Source: a bacterium
GTDB lineage: Bacteria > CLD3 > SB21
DNA: 64,000 bases
Direction: 5' to 3'
Assembly (NCBI GenBank): GCA_013360215.1
Contig: JABWCP010000001.1
Span: 215,144-279,143, forward strand
Shown: piece by piece, positions 16,332 through 25,431 of the stretch
How positions within the stretch are numbered: position 1 is the stretch's first letter
Layout: the number at the start of each line of letters is the position of its first letter
Made by a program: the position numbers and the translations under genes
Notes under the pieces: model-generated
The model's database searches: none
Told to the model about the DNA's origin: nothing
The model's input: the letters and a program-made list of their open reading frames with translations, nothing else

Positions 16332-17709
16332 GCGCTAACTCCGGGTGAATGACAATGGATGAAATCTCCGGAATATTCCGATGAATTCGGTTTTCGAGTC
16401 TTGTCGTTATGGCGTGTACCTCATCGAGCGATAAATCGCCGGGCACCACGCAATTGAGCATCATTTTTTTATGACCTCCGATATCCATCACGATAAAATC
16501 GCTGCATGCCAGCACCGGCTGTGTATCAGCCGCAATAGCCCGTACGGCGGCGATGAGCGGCTTGCTTTGGTCCGTAATGTCAAATGCTTGCACAACCCGA
16601 TCCCGCGCATCTTCGATATGCACTTTTACATCCTTAATCTCCGGAATTTTTTCCATCAATCGGCTTTCAATGCGCGATGACGCTTCATGCGCTTCGTCAA
16701 ATCTCTGATGGCTTTCACATTCCAAATGAAAATCCACAAAATATCCGTTGGTAACCCGTTGTGCACGTACATTGTGGCATGCAAGACCTTCTTGTACGAC
16801 GATCATCCGGATTTTATCAATGATACTTTCATCGTCGGTTTCCTGCGGCTCCATATGAATGATCACATCCGCATTGGGCACGATTTCATGAATGCGCGTT
16901 TCCACAGCATCGGCGACATGATGCGCCATTTCGAAAGGCACCGTACGCTTGACATCAATATACATGTCCACAAACACTTTCGAACCCGACTGACGAACCC
17001 GCAAATGGCGATACCGCTCTACACCGTCTAAACTGACCAGCGCCGTTCTGATGCGCTGTTCAATATCTTTAGGCATGGAGTCCGTCAAAGCATCAATCGT
17101 TTCTTTGAGTAATTTACCGCTGATCACAAGCACAAATAACGCCACGCCGATAGCCGCAAGCGAATCGCCTTGATGAAATCCCAACGCTGTGGAAATAAGG
17201 CCTATGATTACAACCGACGAACTCCAAATATCCGACGAAAAGTGCAGTGCGTCAGCTTCCAGCGCCTGACTGCGATACGTTTTGGCAATACGCGCAAGTG
17301 CCCGAGACCGGGAATAATCCACGATGATGGAAACTATAATTACAACAAAACTCCATACATTCACCTCCACCTGCACATCGCCGGACATCAAACGCTCTAC
17401 GGCCGCGCGAATGATAAAAAAGCAAGTCAGGATCAATAATCCCGTTTGCAGCAGCGCCGATATGTTTTCGACTTTACCGTGACCATAGGAATGATCGTCA
17501 TCGGCCGGCTTATCGGATATACGCACAGCTACATACGTCAGAAGCGCAGCGCCCAGATCCAGCGCTGAATGGGCCGCTTCGGATAATATACCGAGACTGC
17601 CGGTGGCTAAACCTGCAGCCAATTTCATACCGGTTAAAAAAATAGCCGCTAATACGGAGGTCAAAGCCACCCGCATTTTGTCGGAGTGCATGGATTGTGA
17701 GAATGTCAT
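16324..17709 (-). CDS. Cation diffusion facilitator family transporter
   Basis: 461 residues. The HSALD motif (H47-D51) and the second HFSSD site (about 153-157) are the transport-site residues; a DDHSYGHGKVE motif follows. Six transmembrane segments are predicted, then an unusually long C-terminal half with about three ZT-dimer-like repeats (roughly 205-280, 290-370 and 380-455), instead of the usual one. It exports a divalent metal (Zn, Fe or Mn) in exchange for protons. First gene of the unit that runs to TrmJ. Confidence 0.9.
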   Translation of the reverse strand: MTFSQSMHSDKMRVALTSVLAAIFLTGMKLAAGLATGSLGILSEAAHSALDLGAALLTYVAVRISDKPADDDHSYGHGKVENISALLQTGLLILTCFFIIRAAVERLMSGDVQVEVNVWSFVVIIVSIIVDYSRSRALARIAKTYRSQALEADALHFSSDIWSSSVVIIGLISTALGFHQGDSLAAIGVALFVLVISGKLLKETIDALTDSMPKDIEQRIRTALVSLDGVERYRHLRVRQSGSKVFVDMYIDVKRTVPFEMAHHVADAVETRIHEIVPNADVIIHMEPQETDDESIIDKIRMIVVQEGLACHNVRAQRVTNGYFVDFHLECESHQRFDEAHEASSRIESRLMEKIPEIKDVKVHIEDARDRVVQAFDITDQSKPLIAAVRAIAADTQPVLACSDFIVMDIGGHKKMMLNCVVPGDLSLDEVHAITTRLENRIHRNIPEISSIVIHPELARA

Positions 17710-17739
17710 TTAATAAAGTATTCGGTTTATTACCCGCGC

Positions 17740-17768
17740 AATGTAGAAAACGCCCCATCTATTGTCAA
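17740..17768 (-). promoter_or_regulatory. Promoter of the CDF-YfiH-PAS-TrmJ unit
   Basis: On the minus strand TTGACA (17768-17763), 17-bp spacer, TACATT (17745-17740), about 30 bases before the CDF start. Confidence 0.7.
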
Positions 17769-17872
17769 GGCGGGTAATTATCAAAAAATAAAAACCTGCT
17801 GACATAAGGATGTCAGTCATGCACCTTATTTTTTGATAAAATAATTAACAAAAAATAAAATGAAAGGCGATC

Positions 17873-18253
17873 ATGAACTACCAACGTTTTATTTCTCTGT
17901 TTTTTTTCGCAATGTTATTTTTGAACTTAAGTGCTTGCCAAACCAATACTCAAACTCCGTCAAATGAGTATGTAACGGAAGTGGCTGTTATTAAAATCAA
18001 ACCGGAGTTTGTGTCGCGTATGCCGGATATTGTCGCTGAAGCCAAATCCATTATCGGCACGTACGAAGGATTTATATCATGGGAAAACATGCGTGCTGAC
18101 GACACGTCGCGTGTTTTTGTAGATATTTTACGATGGAAAACCAAAAAACATGCCGATCAGGCCTTTGTAAAATTTCATTCCACCGAATCGTGCTCTCGTT
18201 TAATGAACGCTCTCGAAAAAGATGTCTATTTCGGTCATGTTCGCCACTATTAA
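17873..18253 (+). CDS. Small lipoprotein with antibiotic-biosynthesis-monooxygenase-like domain
   Basis: 126 residues. Signal peptide with lipobox LSAC (C22). Residues about 33-120 have the pattern of the ABM ferredoxin-like fold (a VAVIKIKPEF strand, a SIIGTYEGFISWENMR turn, an FVDILRWKTKKHADQA step), found in quinol monooxygenase and other small dimeric enzymes. The catalytic role is unclear, and export as a lipoprotein is unusual for the fold. The gene is the first of a plus-strand run to 20842. Confidence 0.65.
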   Translation: MNYQRFISLFFFAMLFLNLSACQTNTQTPSNEYVTEVAVIKIKPEFVSRMPDIVAEAKSIIGTYEGFISWENMRADDTSRVFVDILRWKTKKHADQAFVKFHSTESCSRLMNALEKDVYFGHVRHY

Positions 18254-18292
18254 TTTACGCTTTTTGCATTAAACACTAATTTGAAATTAACT

Positions 18293-18823
18293 ATGAATAT
18301 CACTGCACACTTACATAAATTCGAATCCATCGCAAACGATTGGATGGCGGCTTTGGACACGTATGATGAACGAAATTTCAATCGTAAACCGGACCAAGAA
18401 AGTTGGTCCATTGGGCAGGTGTATTACCACCTCGTACACGGCACACAAAATTTTCATCTCCGCATGGTGCGGCAATGTATGGATAACCCGGCCCATGCTC
18501 ATGAGAAAAAAACCTTTCCGGGAAAAATTGTGTTTTTCATGGGCCGCTTTCCCCCGATACGCATCAAAGTACCCCCTTCCGACATGTACACACCCAAACA
18601 GCCGGAATCCATTGCCGCCATACGCCGCGATTTGAATACTTTGATCGGAACCATGCCAACGATTGCTAACGAACTATCACAGAAACAACATCAGGGCAAG
18701 GCACAACACCCCCGATTCGGATATTTGAGCGGCGACGAATGGTTTGCCATGATCCAAATGCATTTTCGACATCACTTGTATCAAAAAAATCGTCTTGATA
18801 GTTTCTTACAGAAAGGAGCATAA
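18293..18823 (+). CDS. DinB-like family protein
   Basis: 176 residues from the ATG at 18293. Four-helix DinB/YfiT-type bundle with histidines in VYYHLVHGTQNFHLRM (about 43-58) and in HFRHHLYQ near the C-terminus, the usual metal site. DinB-like proteins include thiol-dependent hydrolases and transferases; the specific role is unknown. An in-frame TTG 4 codons upstream is not favoured. It is 2 bp from the next gene, so part of an operon. Confidence 0.78.
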   Translation: MNITAHLHKFESIANDWMAALDTYDERNFNRKPDQESWSIGQVYYHLVHGTQNFHLRMVRQCMDNPAHAHEKKTFPGKIVFFMGRFPPIRIKVPPSDMYTPKQPESIAAIRRDLNTLIGTMPTIANELSQKQHQGKAQHPRFGYLSGDEWFAMIQMHFRHHLYQKNRLDSFLQKGA

Positions 18824-18825
18824 CG

Positions 18826-19203
18826 ATGAATACCAAAATATTGGGATTGTGCTCTGTAATACATCACGTCACGGATCTGGAAACGGCCAAACGTTGGTAT
18901 GCCGATGCGTTTGGTGTAAAGCCCTATTTCGATCAACCTTTTTATGTCGGATTTCAATTCGGCGGATTCGAACTTGGTCTTGATCCGGATCCTAAACAAT
19001 ACAATTCACCTGGATTCGGCAGTATTACCTATTGGCGCACCGACAATGTGCAAGCTATGTTTGATCATCTTATCCGGTCAGGCGCTCAAGCCAACGAGCA
19101 TCCAAACTGTGTTGGCGGCGATCTTATCATCGCATCGGTGCGCGATCCGTTTGGTAATGTGATCGGATTGATGTACAATCCTGAATTCAAAATAACGGAA
19201 TGA
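18826..19203 (+). CDS. VOC (glyoxalase/bleomycin-resistance) family protein
   Basis: 125 residues. Two beta-alpha-beta-beta-beta modules: one with VIHHVTDLETAKRWYADAFG and one ending in RDPFGNVIGLMYNPE, the family hallmark. Probably a dimeric metal-dependent enzyme or binding protein; no substrate indicated. AAAGGAG lies 7 bases before the ATG. Embedded in the DinB-AlkC cluster. Confidence 0.85.
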   Translation: MNTKILGLCSVIHHVTDLETAKRWYADAFGVKPYFDQPFYVGFQFGGFELGLDPDPKQYNSPGFGSITYWRTDNVQAMFDHLIRSGAQANEHPNCVGGDLIIASVRDPFGNVIGLMYNPEFKITE

Positions 19204-19206
19204 CCT

Positions 19207-20310
19207 ATGGCAGAACCATTAAAAAATATGTTTTCCAGATCGTTTGTCGAAACTTTAGGCGATCAGGTTCAAACCGTTTATTCGAGTTTTGACAAACGGG
19301 CATTTACGAATTTTATTTTTGATCACGCATGGTCTCAGCGCGAACTCAAAGATCGAATGCATCATATTTCCTCCGGTCTCAGATCTCATTTACCTGAGGA
19401 TTACCGAAAGGCGCTCGGTATTCTCATTCATGTGACGAAACGTTTTCGTATGAATAATACCAATGTATCGTTTACGGATATGGTGTTTCCGGATTTCGTA
19501 GAACACTTCGGACTTGACGATTTGGAGTCATCCATACCGGCATTGGAATTATTCACCCAAGTTTCAAGCGCTGAATTCGCCATCAGGCCTTTTATTCTTC
19601 GTTATCCGGACATCATGTTACAGCAAATGCTCGTTTGGAGTCGGCACAGTAGTCCGCATGTACGCCGATTGGCCAGCGAAGGTTGCCGTCCGCGACTGCC
19701 ATGGGCTATCGCATTACCTGTGTTTCAAAAAGACCCGGCTCCGATTCTGCCGATTTTAGAAAATCTTAAGGCTGATCCTTCAGAATATGTTCGCCGAAGC
19801 GTGGCGAATAACCTGAACGACATAACCAAGGATAATCCGGAAATCGTACTGCAGATCGCAGAACGCTGGCGAGGTTTGTCTACGGAAACAGACAAATTGG
19901 TCAAACACGCCTGTCGCACGCTTTTGAAACGCGGGAACAAAAAAGCGCTCTCAATTTTTGGAACGCATGATGCCTCCGGCGTTTCAGTGCTTTCATTTGT
20001 ATCCAAGAAGAAAAAAATATTTATCGGTGATACGTTGGATTTTGAAGCGGAAATTCGGATCCGGAAAGTCAAAACACTTCGCATCGAATACGCGATTGAT
20101 TTTGTCAAATCCGGAGGAAAAATCAGCCGCAAAGTCTTCAAATGGCGTGAAGGTCCTTATGATAACGGTTCTTTGAAGTTGAACAAAAGGCATCGTTTTC
20201 AAAATTTTACGACGCGCAAGCATTATCCAGGAAAACATGCAATTACTTTGATCATCAATGGTCATCCCATAGCAGACTTGCACATAACGCTTGGCGACCG
20301 CCATGACTAA
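19207..20310 (+). CDS. DNA alkylation repair protein, AlkC-like
   Basis: 367 residues. It starts with the AEPLKNMFS motif and ELKDRMHHIS block of AlkC, then HEAT-like repeats (about 90-250, with VRRLASEGCRPRLPW and YVRRSVANNLND) of the AlkC/AlkD 3-methyladenine glycosylase family. The C-terminal 100 residues form an immunoglobulin-like domain also known from AlkC. It would remove alkylated bases from DNA. It is 3 bp after the VOC gene and overlaps the next HEAT gene by 8 bp. Confidence 0.85.
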   Translation: MAEPLKNMFSRSFVETLGDQVQTVYSSFDKRAFTNFIFDHAWSQRELKDRMHHISSGLRSHLPEDYRKALGILIHVTKRFRMNNTNVSFTDMVFPDFVEHFGLDDLESSIPALELFTQVSSAEFAIRPFILRYPDIMLQQMLVWSRHSSPHVRRLASEGCRPRLPWAIALPVFQKDPAPILPILENLKADPSEYVRRSVANNLNDITKDNPEIVLQIAERWRGLSTETDKLVKHACRTLLKRGNKKALSIFGTHDASGVSVLSFVSKKKKIFIGDTLDFEAEIRIRKVKTLRIEYAIDFVKSGGKISRKVFKWREGPYDNGSLKLNKRHRFQNFTTRKHYPGKHAITLIINGHPIADLHITLGDRHD

Positions 20311-20842
20311 AAGTGAATTAATAAAAATGCTTACCGGTAACGATCGCCGAACCATCGCTAACGCGAATTTGCTAGTAAGTAAGCTGGCTCACGATAGAAC
20401 GGCGCTTAAAAATTTATACCATCTTTTATCGCACGAAGATGCGGATATTTGTTTCCGCGCTTCCGATGCGTTAGAAAAAATCCTACGAAACGAAACCACC
20501 GCTACACGTACTCTATCACCACACCTGGCTAAAGACTGGGTAACGCTGATTAGCAACGAGGCTTTACAGATGCATCTGCCTCTGATTTTGGGTTACGTCG
20601 CATGGAAAAAAAACGATGCCGCTCGAATCAGTACGAATTTGCTTGAACTCGCGCACACCACTAAAAATAAATTTGTTGCCGTTAATGCGATGACCGGCTT
20701 AGCCGATATCGCATTACGGCATACGTGGTTATTACCTACGGTTTGGGGATTATTGGATGAAATGGAAACGAAAGGCAGTGCGGCGCTTCGTGCAAGAGCA
20801 CGTATCCTAAAAAAGAAAATCAATCTTACAACTAAGCTATAA
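20303..20842 (+). CDS. HEAT-repeat-like helical protein
   Basis: 179 residues. Start ATG at 20303 overlaps the end of the AlkC-like gene (ATGACTAA), indicating coupling. The sequence is all-helical with Asn/Leu-rich repeat-like segments (LLSHEDADICFRASDALEKIL is typical of a HEAT turn). No catalytic motif. It probably assists the AlkC-like glycosylase (inference from coupling). Its end overlaps the fRMsr gene on the other strand by 6 bp. Confidence 0.65.
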   Translation: MTKSELIKMLTGNDRRTIANANLLVSKLAHDRTALKNLYHLLSHEDADICFRASDALEKILRNETTATRTLSPHLAKDWVTLISNEALQMHLPLILGYVAWKKNDAARISTNLLELAHTTKNKFVAVNAMTGLADIALRHTWLLPTVWGLLDEMETKGSAALRARARILKKKINLTTKL

Positions 20843-21337
20843 ATTCTTTGGCCAAGTGGTATGTTTCATAAAAATATCAACGAATTCCTCCAGACCGGCC
20901 CGATCCGTTTCGTCAAAACGAGCCATCTGAGGGCTATCCAAATCCAGAACTCCGAATAACTGTTCTCCCGAAATCAGAGGGATCACAATTTCAGAATTCG
21001 AAGCACTGTCGCACGCGATATGCCCCGGGAAAGCATGCACATCCTTCACTACAACAGTTTTTCTCTGTTGAGCGGCCGTACCACATACCCCCTTGCCCAT
21101 AGCGATGTGAACACAAGCAGGTTTACCTTGAAAAGGGCCTACCACCAATTCACCGCCTTTATAAAAATAAAAACCGGCCCAATTAAGTGCTGGCAACGTA
21201 TAATATAATAAAGAAGAAGCGTTGGCTGCGTTGGCAATGAGATCGTTTTCACCTTCAAGCAAATGATGAATCTGGGTATGCAATGCAGCATACATTTCGG
21301 ACTTGGTGCTATATTCGGTGGAGTGCGTCTCAAACAT
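20837..21337 (-). CDS. msrC: Free methionine-(R)-sulfoxide reductase (GAF domain)
   Basis: 166 residues, one GAF domain. C75, C85 (GKGVCG) and C109 (HIACD) correspond to the three cysteines of E. coli fRMsr (C84, C94, C118). NWAGFYF and LDLDSP motifs are present. It reduces free Met-R-sulfoxide back to methionine in the cytoplasm, a repair or scavenging role that links to the methionine genes at the left end. Single gene, convergent with the HEAT gene. Confidence 0.92.
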   Translation of the reverse strand: MFETHSTEYSTKSEMYAALHTQIHHLLEGENDLIANAANASSLLYYTLPALNWAGFYFYKGGELVVGPFQGKPACVHIAMGKGVCGTAAQQRKTVVVKDVHAFPGHIACDSASNSEIVIPLISGEQLFGVLDLDSPQMARFDETDRAGLEEFVDIFMKHTTWPKNL

Positions 21338-21570
21338 ATAATTTGACCCTATATCAAAAGTTCAGTTCAATATAATACTTTTATCTTTAAGCTAACGTAA
21401 AGTACATTTTTCATTTCAAAAAACAACTTGATTTTCTATTCAAAATCATTACAATTACGTCTAAGAAAGGCCGATATTAAATCTCATATCGTTGATCGTA
21501 TAACATCCCTCAAAAAAGATGCGCATCGCGATGTGACTTATTTTTTTAGTACAAATTAAAAAATATTTAC

Positions 21571-22194
21571 ATGAGCAAGAAACCTATTACCAACAAAGAC
21601 GTAACGCCGCGAATGTTTGAAAGTGATTTTTTGGAGTTTTTTTCCAAAGTACACTTTAGCGTTCCGTTGATCGTATTTATTCCTGTAATTTCTTATTTCA
21701 TCTATCAGAGTTTATGGATTGAAAAGTCAGATCTAAAACACTTTTTGTTTTGGATTTTAGCCGGACTCGCCGTTTGGACTCTGACGGAATATGTTTTGCA
21801 CCGTTTTGTTTTTCATTTCACGCCGCGTGGCGCTCTGATGGAACGCATACATTTCATTTTTCACGGTGTGCACCACGATTATCCCAATGATTCTAAACGC
21901 CTTGTCATGCCCCCGGCAGCGAGCATTCCGTTAGCTGCATTATTCTATTTTTTATTTTTAATTATATTTGGATCAAATATCGCTCCCATGTTTTCTGGTT
22001 TTTTGATCGGGTATTTGTGGTATGATATGACGCATTATGCCATACATCATTTCAACATGCACTCGGCGTTTTGGTTAGCTATAAAAAATCATCACATGAA
22101 GCATCATTTTCAGAATCCGGAAAAAGGGTTCGGAGTCAGTACGCCCATTTGGGATTACGTATGGCAAACTATGTTTCCTGTTAAAAATAAATAA
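21571..22194 (+). CDS. Fatty acid hydroxylase/sterol desaturase family protein
   Basis: 207 residues with four hydrophobic segments. The histidine clusters HRFVFH, HGVHHDYP, HYAIHH and HHMKHHF, with the YVLHRFVFH and TPIWDYVWQT frames, match the FA2H/ceramide hydroxylase-like di-iron membrane oxygenases. It would hydroxylate fatty acyl chains in the membrane; the true substrate is unknown. Transcribed rightwards, 34 bp (or more) before the following gene. Confidence 0.87.
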   Translation: MSKKPITNKDVTPRMFESDFLEFFSKVHFSVPLIVFIPVISYFIYQSLWIEKSDLKHFLFWILAGLAVWTLTEYVLHRFVFHFTPRGALMERIHFIFHGVHHDYPNDSKRLVMPPAASIPLAALFYFLFLIIFGSNIAPMFSGFLIGYLWYDMTHYAIHHFNMHSAFWLAIKNHHMKHHFQNPEKGFGVSTPIWDYVWQTMFPVKNK

Positions 22195-22236
22195 AAATAT
22201 TTTAAGTAGTCTGAGTAATTTTGGGAAGTGGTCTAT

Positions 22237-23247
22237 ATGATTATTAGACGATGCGAATCCGGTAAGCCCCGTAAGTGTTTTGATCCAATTATTATTATAA
22301 TAATGGTTGGACTGTTTTCAAACAATGCCCCGTCATCCGCTCAAGACCGGTATGATCCTGAATTAAATCGTAAGCCATATATACCAAACGTCACAAAAAA
22401 CGCTGACGCAAGCAGTAAAGACACTATTAATTCTGAACACAGACCACAGCAAAAAATTAAATCCAACCTTATCGATTACAAGCAAAAGAAAATTCATTTT
22501 TTCTTAACTTATGGACGTTCGCTAATGCGCGATTATGAACAAACTATCAAGTATATACGCGCATCCGGATATCCATACGTATTAGCCGAAATATCTGACC
22601 CTGATGAAAAGAAAGTTAAACCTCAAATTTTCCAAATCGGGGTACAATACAACATTAACGACCGTTTTATAGTTGAATTTTCCAACACGCGAATTCTAGC
22701 TCAGAAAATTTCAGGAAGCAATTGGGTTGCCGGTATAAATGAATCCGTACCGGGAATAGGTGATTTACTTTTTGATATTGTTCAAGCTTCCAAAACATCA
22801 ATTCTACAACCGGGCGTTAGATATATTTTGATGCCATTAAATATAGAAAGTCGACTTGAAATTACTACCGGCTTGGGGTTGTCTTATGCAAGCTACCATT
22901 TGACATCAACAAATTATTATAAACAGAATTACGGTACTTATCGCGTACCGGTAATAATTAATGCAAAAAAAGAATCCAGTAAATTTGATCGAAACGCTTT
23001 CGGAATGTATTGCGATTTAGGTATGGAGTTTTATTGGTCAAAATTGATAAGTACGCAATTTAAAATTGAACAGCGTTATGCTCAAACAATAAATATACCA
23101 GAACAACAATTCAGCTACATTGTTAGAAAAAAGGACAACCTTTCAGGATCATATATTGAAGAAACTCAAACACGGTTTTTTAAAAAACAAAAAATTGATC
23201 ACTCCGGCTTTATATTAAGTTCAACACTTCGTATACATTTGTTCTGA
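22237..23247 (+). CDS. Predicted outer-membrane beta-barrel protein of unknown family
   Basis: 336 residues from ATG 22237 (a GTG three codons earlier is also possible). Signal-like segment (PIIIIIMVGLF to AQ, about residues 17-36), then a short linker and a series of amphipathic strands rich in Tyr, Ile and Asn ending with the LRIHLF aromatic C-terminus typical of OM barrels. No family recognised. Monocistronic by appearance. Confidence 0.65.
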   Translation: MIIRRCESGKPRKCFDPIIIIIMVGLFSNNAPSSAQDRYDPELNRKPYIPNVTKNADASSKDTINSEHRPQQKIKSNLIDYKQKKIHFFLTYGRSLMRDYEQTIKYIRASGYPYVLAEISDPDEKKVKPQIFQIGVQYNINDRFIVEFSNTRILAQKISGSNWVAGINESVPGIGDLLFDIVQASKTSILQPGVRYILMPLNIESRLEITTGLGLSYASYHLTSTNYYKQNYGTYRVPVIINAKKESSKFDRNAFGMYCDLGMEFYWSKLISTQFKIEQRYAQTINIPEQQFSYIVRKKDNLSGSYIEETQTRFFKKQKIDHSGFILSSTLRIHLF

Positions 23248-23431
23248 TTAGAAAGATATACGATACCTACATTATGCAAACATAATCTATTTGATTTTTA
23301 GCTCTATCTTTAATATTATTTTCAACTTAAGCGACTGTATTTTCAATTACGATCTGCAATTGCTATGCATGCTGATAGTAATCACCATCGGACGTATTGT
23401 TTTACTTTTTAAATGTTAGAATTCATCCCCA

Positions 23432-24655
23432 ATGATGCGTGGTTTTGAAAAGGCAGCGGATATTTTGGAATTGGATACCGGTGTTCGCCAATACCTCCTT
23501 ACGCCTGAAAAACAAGTTACTGTATCCATTCCAGTAGTACTTGAAGACGGTTCAATCAAAGTTTTTAAAGGCTTCCGGGTCATACATAGCACCGTTCGAG
23601 GCCCCTCCAAAGGTGGAATTCGAGTTTCTCCGAAAGCCACGCTTGAAGAAACAACCGCTTTGGCCGCATGGATGACGTGGAAGTGCGCCGTAGTAAATAT
23701 TCCGTTCGGTGGAGCAAAGGGCGCCATTGAGTGCGATCCTTCTCGACTTACGGAATCGACCTACGAAAAAATTATTCGCCGTTATACGGCCAATTTGTTT
23801 GAAATTTTCGGCCCCGATAAAGATATACCGGCACCGGACAACAATACCGGTGAACGCGAAATGGGATGGATCATGGATACATACAGCATGCATGTCCGGC
23901 GAACCGAGACCGCCGTGGTGACGGGAAAACCGCTCATTATGGGCGGTTCTCACGGAAGACGCGACGCCACCGGCCGTGGTATTATGCTGATTGCCCTTGC
24001 CGCGATGAAACAGCGTAACATACCGACTAAAGAAGCGCGCATCGTTATCCAAGGATTTGGTTCCGTTGGTGCAACCGCCGCTCAACTTTTGTATGAAAAC
24101 GGATGCAAAATCATCGGGATCGGTGATGCGAGTGGGTCTTATTTTTCTGAAAAAGGCATCAATATTTCTGATGCAATCCGATTTGCTCAACAAAACCGTC
24201 GTTCTTTATCCGGATACCCCAACGCACAGAAAATAACGAATGAAGAATTATTGATGCTAGATTGCGATGTGTTAATACCTGCAGCTATGGAAAACCAAAT
24301 TCATTCGGAGAACGCATCCAAAGTGCAGGCTAAAATAATATGCGAAGGGGCCAATGGCCCGATCACGCCGGAGGCTGATACTTTGCTGCATGAACGCGGC
24401 ATCTTGGTTGTACCGGACATTTTAGCCAATGCCGGCGGTGTTACAGTCTCCTATTTTGAATGGGTACAAAATAGAATAGGTTTTTTTTGGCCGTTGCATG
24501 AAGTGCATGATCGCCTTGAACGTATTATGATCGAAAGTTTCGAATCGGTTCACGCCGCCGCACTTCGCCACGCCCAGTCCATGCGCGTCGGCGCTTACAT
24601 ACTGGCGCTTGACCGCGTCACTCAGGTTTTAAGACTTCGTGGAATTTATGCTTAA
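23432..24655 (+). CDS. gdhA: Glutamate (Leu/Phe/Val) dehydrogenase
   Basis: 407 residues. FRVIHSTVRGPSKGGIR substrate-binding region, MTWKCAVVNIPFGGAKGAI catalytic lysine region, and the NAD(P)-binding GFGSVGA motif near residue 210. It interconverts glutamate and 2-oxoglutarate; cofactor specificity cannot be set from sequence. The gene name is a family-level choice. The preceding 180 bp hold no clear gene. Confidence 0.92.
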   Translation: MMRGFEKAADILELDTGVRQYLLTPEKQVTVSIPVVLEDGSIKVFKGFRVIHSTVRGPSKGGIRVSPKATLEETTALAAWMTWKCAVVNIPFGGAKGAIECDPSRLTESTYEKIIRRYTANLFEIFGPDKDIPAPDNNTGEREMGWIMDTYSMHVRRTETAVVTGKPLIMGGSHGRRDATGRGIMLIALAAMKQRNIPTKEARIVIQGFGSVGATAAQLLYENGCKIIGIGDASGSYFSEKGINISDAIRFAQQNRRSLSGYPNAQKITNEELLMLDCDVLIPAAMENQIHSENASKVQAKIICEGANGPITPEADTLLHERGILVVPDILANAGGVTVSYFEWVQNRIGFFWPLHEVHDRLERIMIESFESVHAAALRHAQSMRVGAYILALDRVTQVLRLRGIYA

Positions 24656-24688
24656 TTTATGAAATAAAGAGAGTAAGGACTTTTTCTG

Positions 24689-25411
24689 ATGCCTAAAAAA
24701 ATTCTGATCGTTGACGATAACAAAACCGTGCGCACCTTATTAAGCATTAATTTGCGCAAAGAAAATTTTGAAGTCATCGAAGCCGAAAATGGCGCCGAAG
24801 GTTTACAGATGGTCAATGACCATTTACCCGACCTCGTGATATCAGACATTATCATGCCACAAATGGACGGTTTTGAATTTTGCCGTAAAGTACGAGAAAC
24901 TTCAAAATCACCCATGGTGCCCTTTATGTTCCTGACGTCTATTGATCAGGTTGCAACGGAATTACGCGGCCTTCGAACCGGAGCAGACGACTACCTCATC
25001 AAATCGAATATTAAAAAAGAAGAGTTGGTCGGAAAAGTATCCGCCATGCTCCAAAAATCAAACGAATACAAACAAGCCGAAAATCAGATGCAAGAAGGCT
25101 TGTATGGTAAATTTAGCGACTTAAGTCTTGTGGATGTATTCCAACTTTTGATTATGAATAAAAAAACCGGCTTGCTGACGATCACCCGTGACAGCGACAA
25201 AGCCGAAATCACATTCGAAGACGGACGCATGTTGCATGCCGAATACAAACAGTTTGTCGGTGAAGAAGCCGTGTATAATCTCGGCGAATGGAAAACTGGG
25301 GTCTTTAAATTTGAATCCGTTGAACCGAAGGTGACGCCGACCATCCATTCGGCCACCATGAATATTTTGATGGAATATTGCCGCATCACCGATGAAAACA
25401 AACTGAACTGA
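24689..25411 (+). CDS. Response regulator: receiver plus DUF4388 (PATAN-type) domain, 1 of 3
   Basis: 240 residues. Receiver 1-125: acidic D9-D10, phospho-acceptor D53 (LVISDIIMP), Thr and Lys of the KSN region conserved. The second half (about 140-235) is a DUF4388/PATAN domain with the KTGLLTITRDSDKAEITFEDGRMLHAEY motif, a module found in cyanobacterial and delta-proteobacterial signalling proteins. No DNA-binding domain. SD AAGGA precedes. It starts a three-gene run and probably relays a phospho-signal to a partner protein. Confidence 0.9.
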   Translation: MPKKILIVDDNKTVRTLLSINLRKENFEVIEAENGAEGLQMVNDHLPDLVISDIIMPQMDGFEFCRKVRETSKSPMVPFMFLTSIDQVATELRGLRTGADDYLIKSNIKKEELVGKVSAMLQKSNEYKQAENQMQEGLYGKFSDLSLVDVFQLLIMNKKTGLLTITRDSDKAEITFEDGRMLHAEYKQFVGEEAVYNLGEWKTGVFKFESVEPKVTPTIHSATMNILMEYCRITDENKLN

Positions 25412-25431
25412 AGCTGAGGAGAAAAACGGCT

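Noticed and set aside
21510-21550. GATGCGCATC palindrome followed by a T-run, possible terminator upstream of the fatty acid hydroxylase gene
   Set aside because: Only short self-palindromes without a loop, and no gene that would need it ends there on this strand.
23552-24193. 213-codon open frame opposite the glutamate dehydrogenase gene
   Set aside because: The GDH reading frame has all family motifs; the antisense frame gives a low-complexity Phe/Arg-rich product typical of a shadow.
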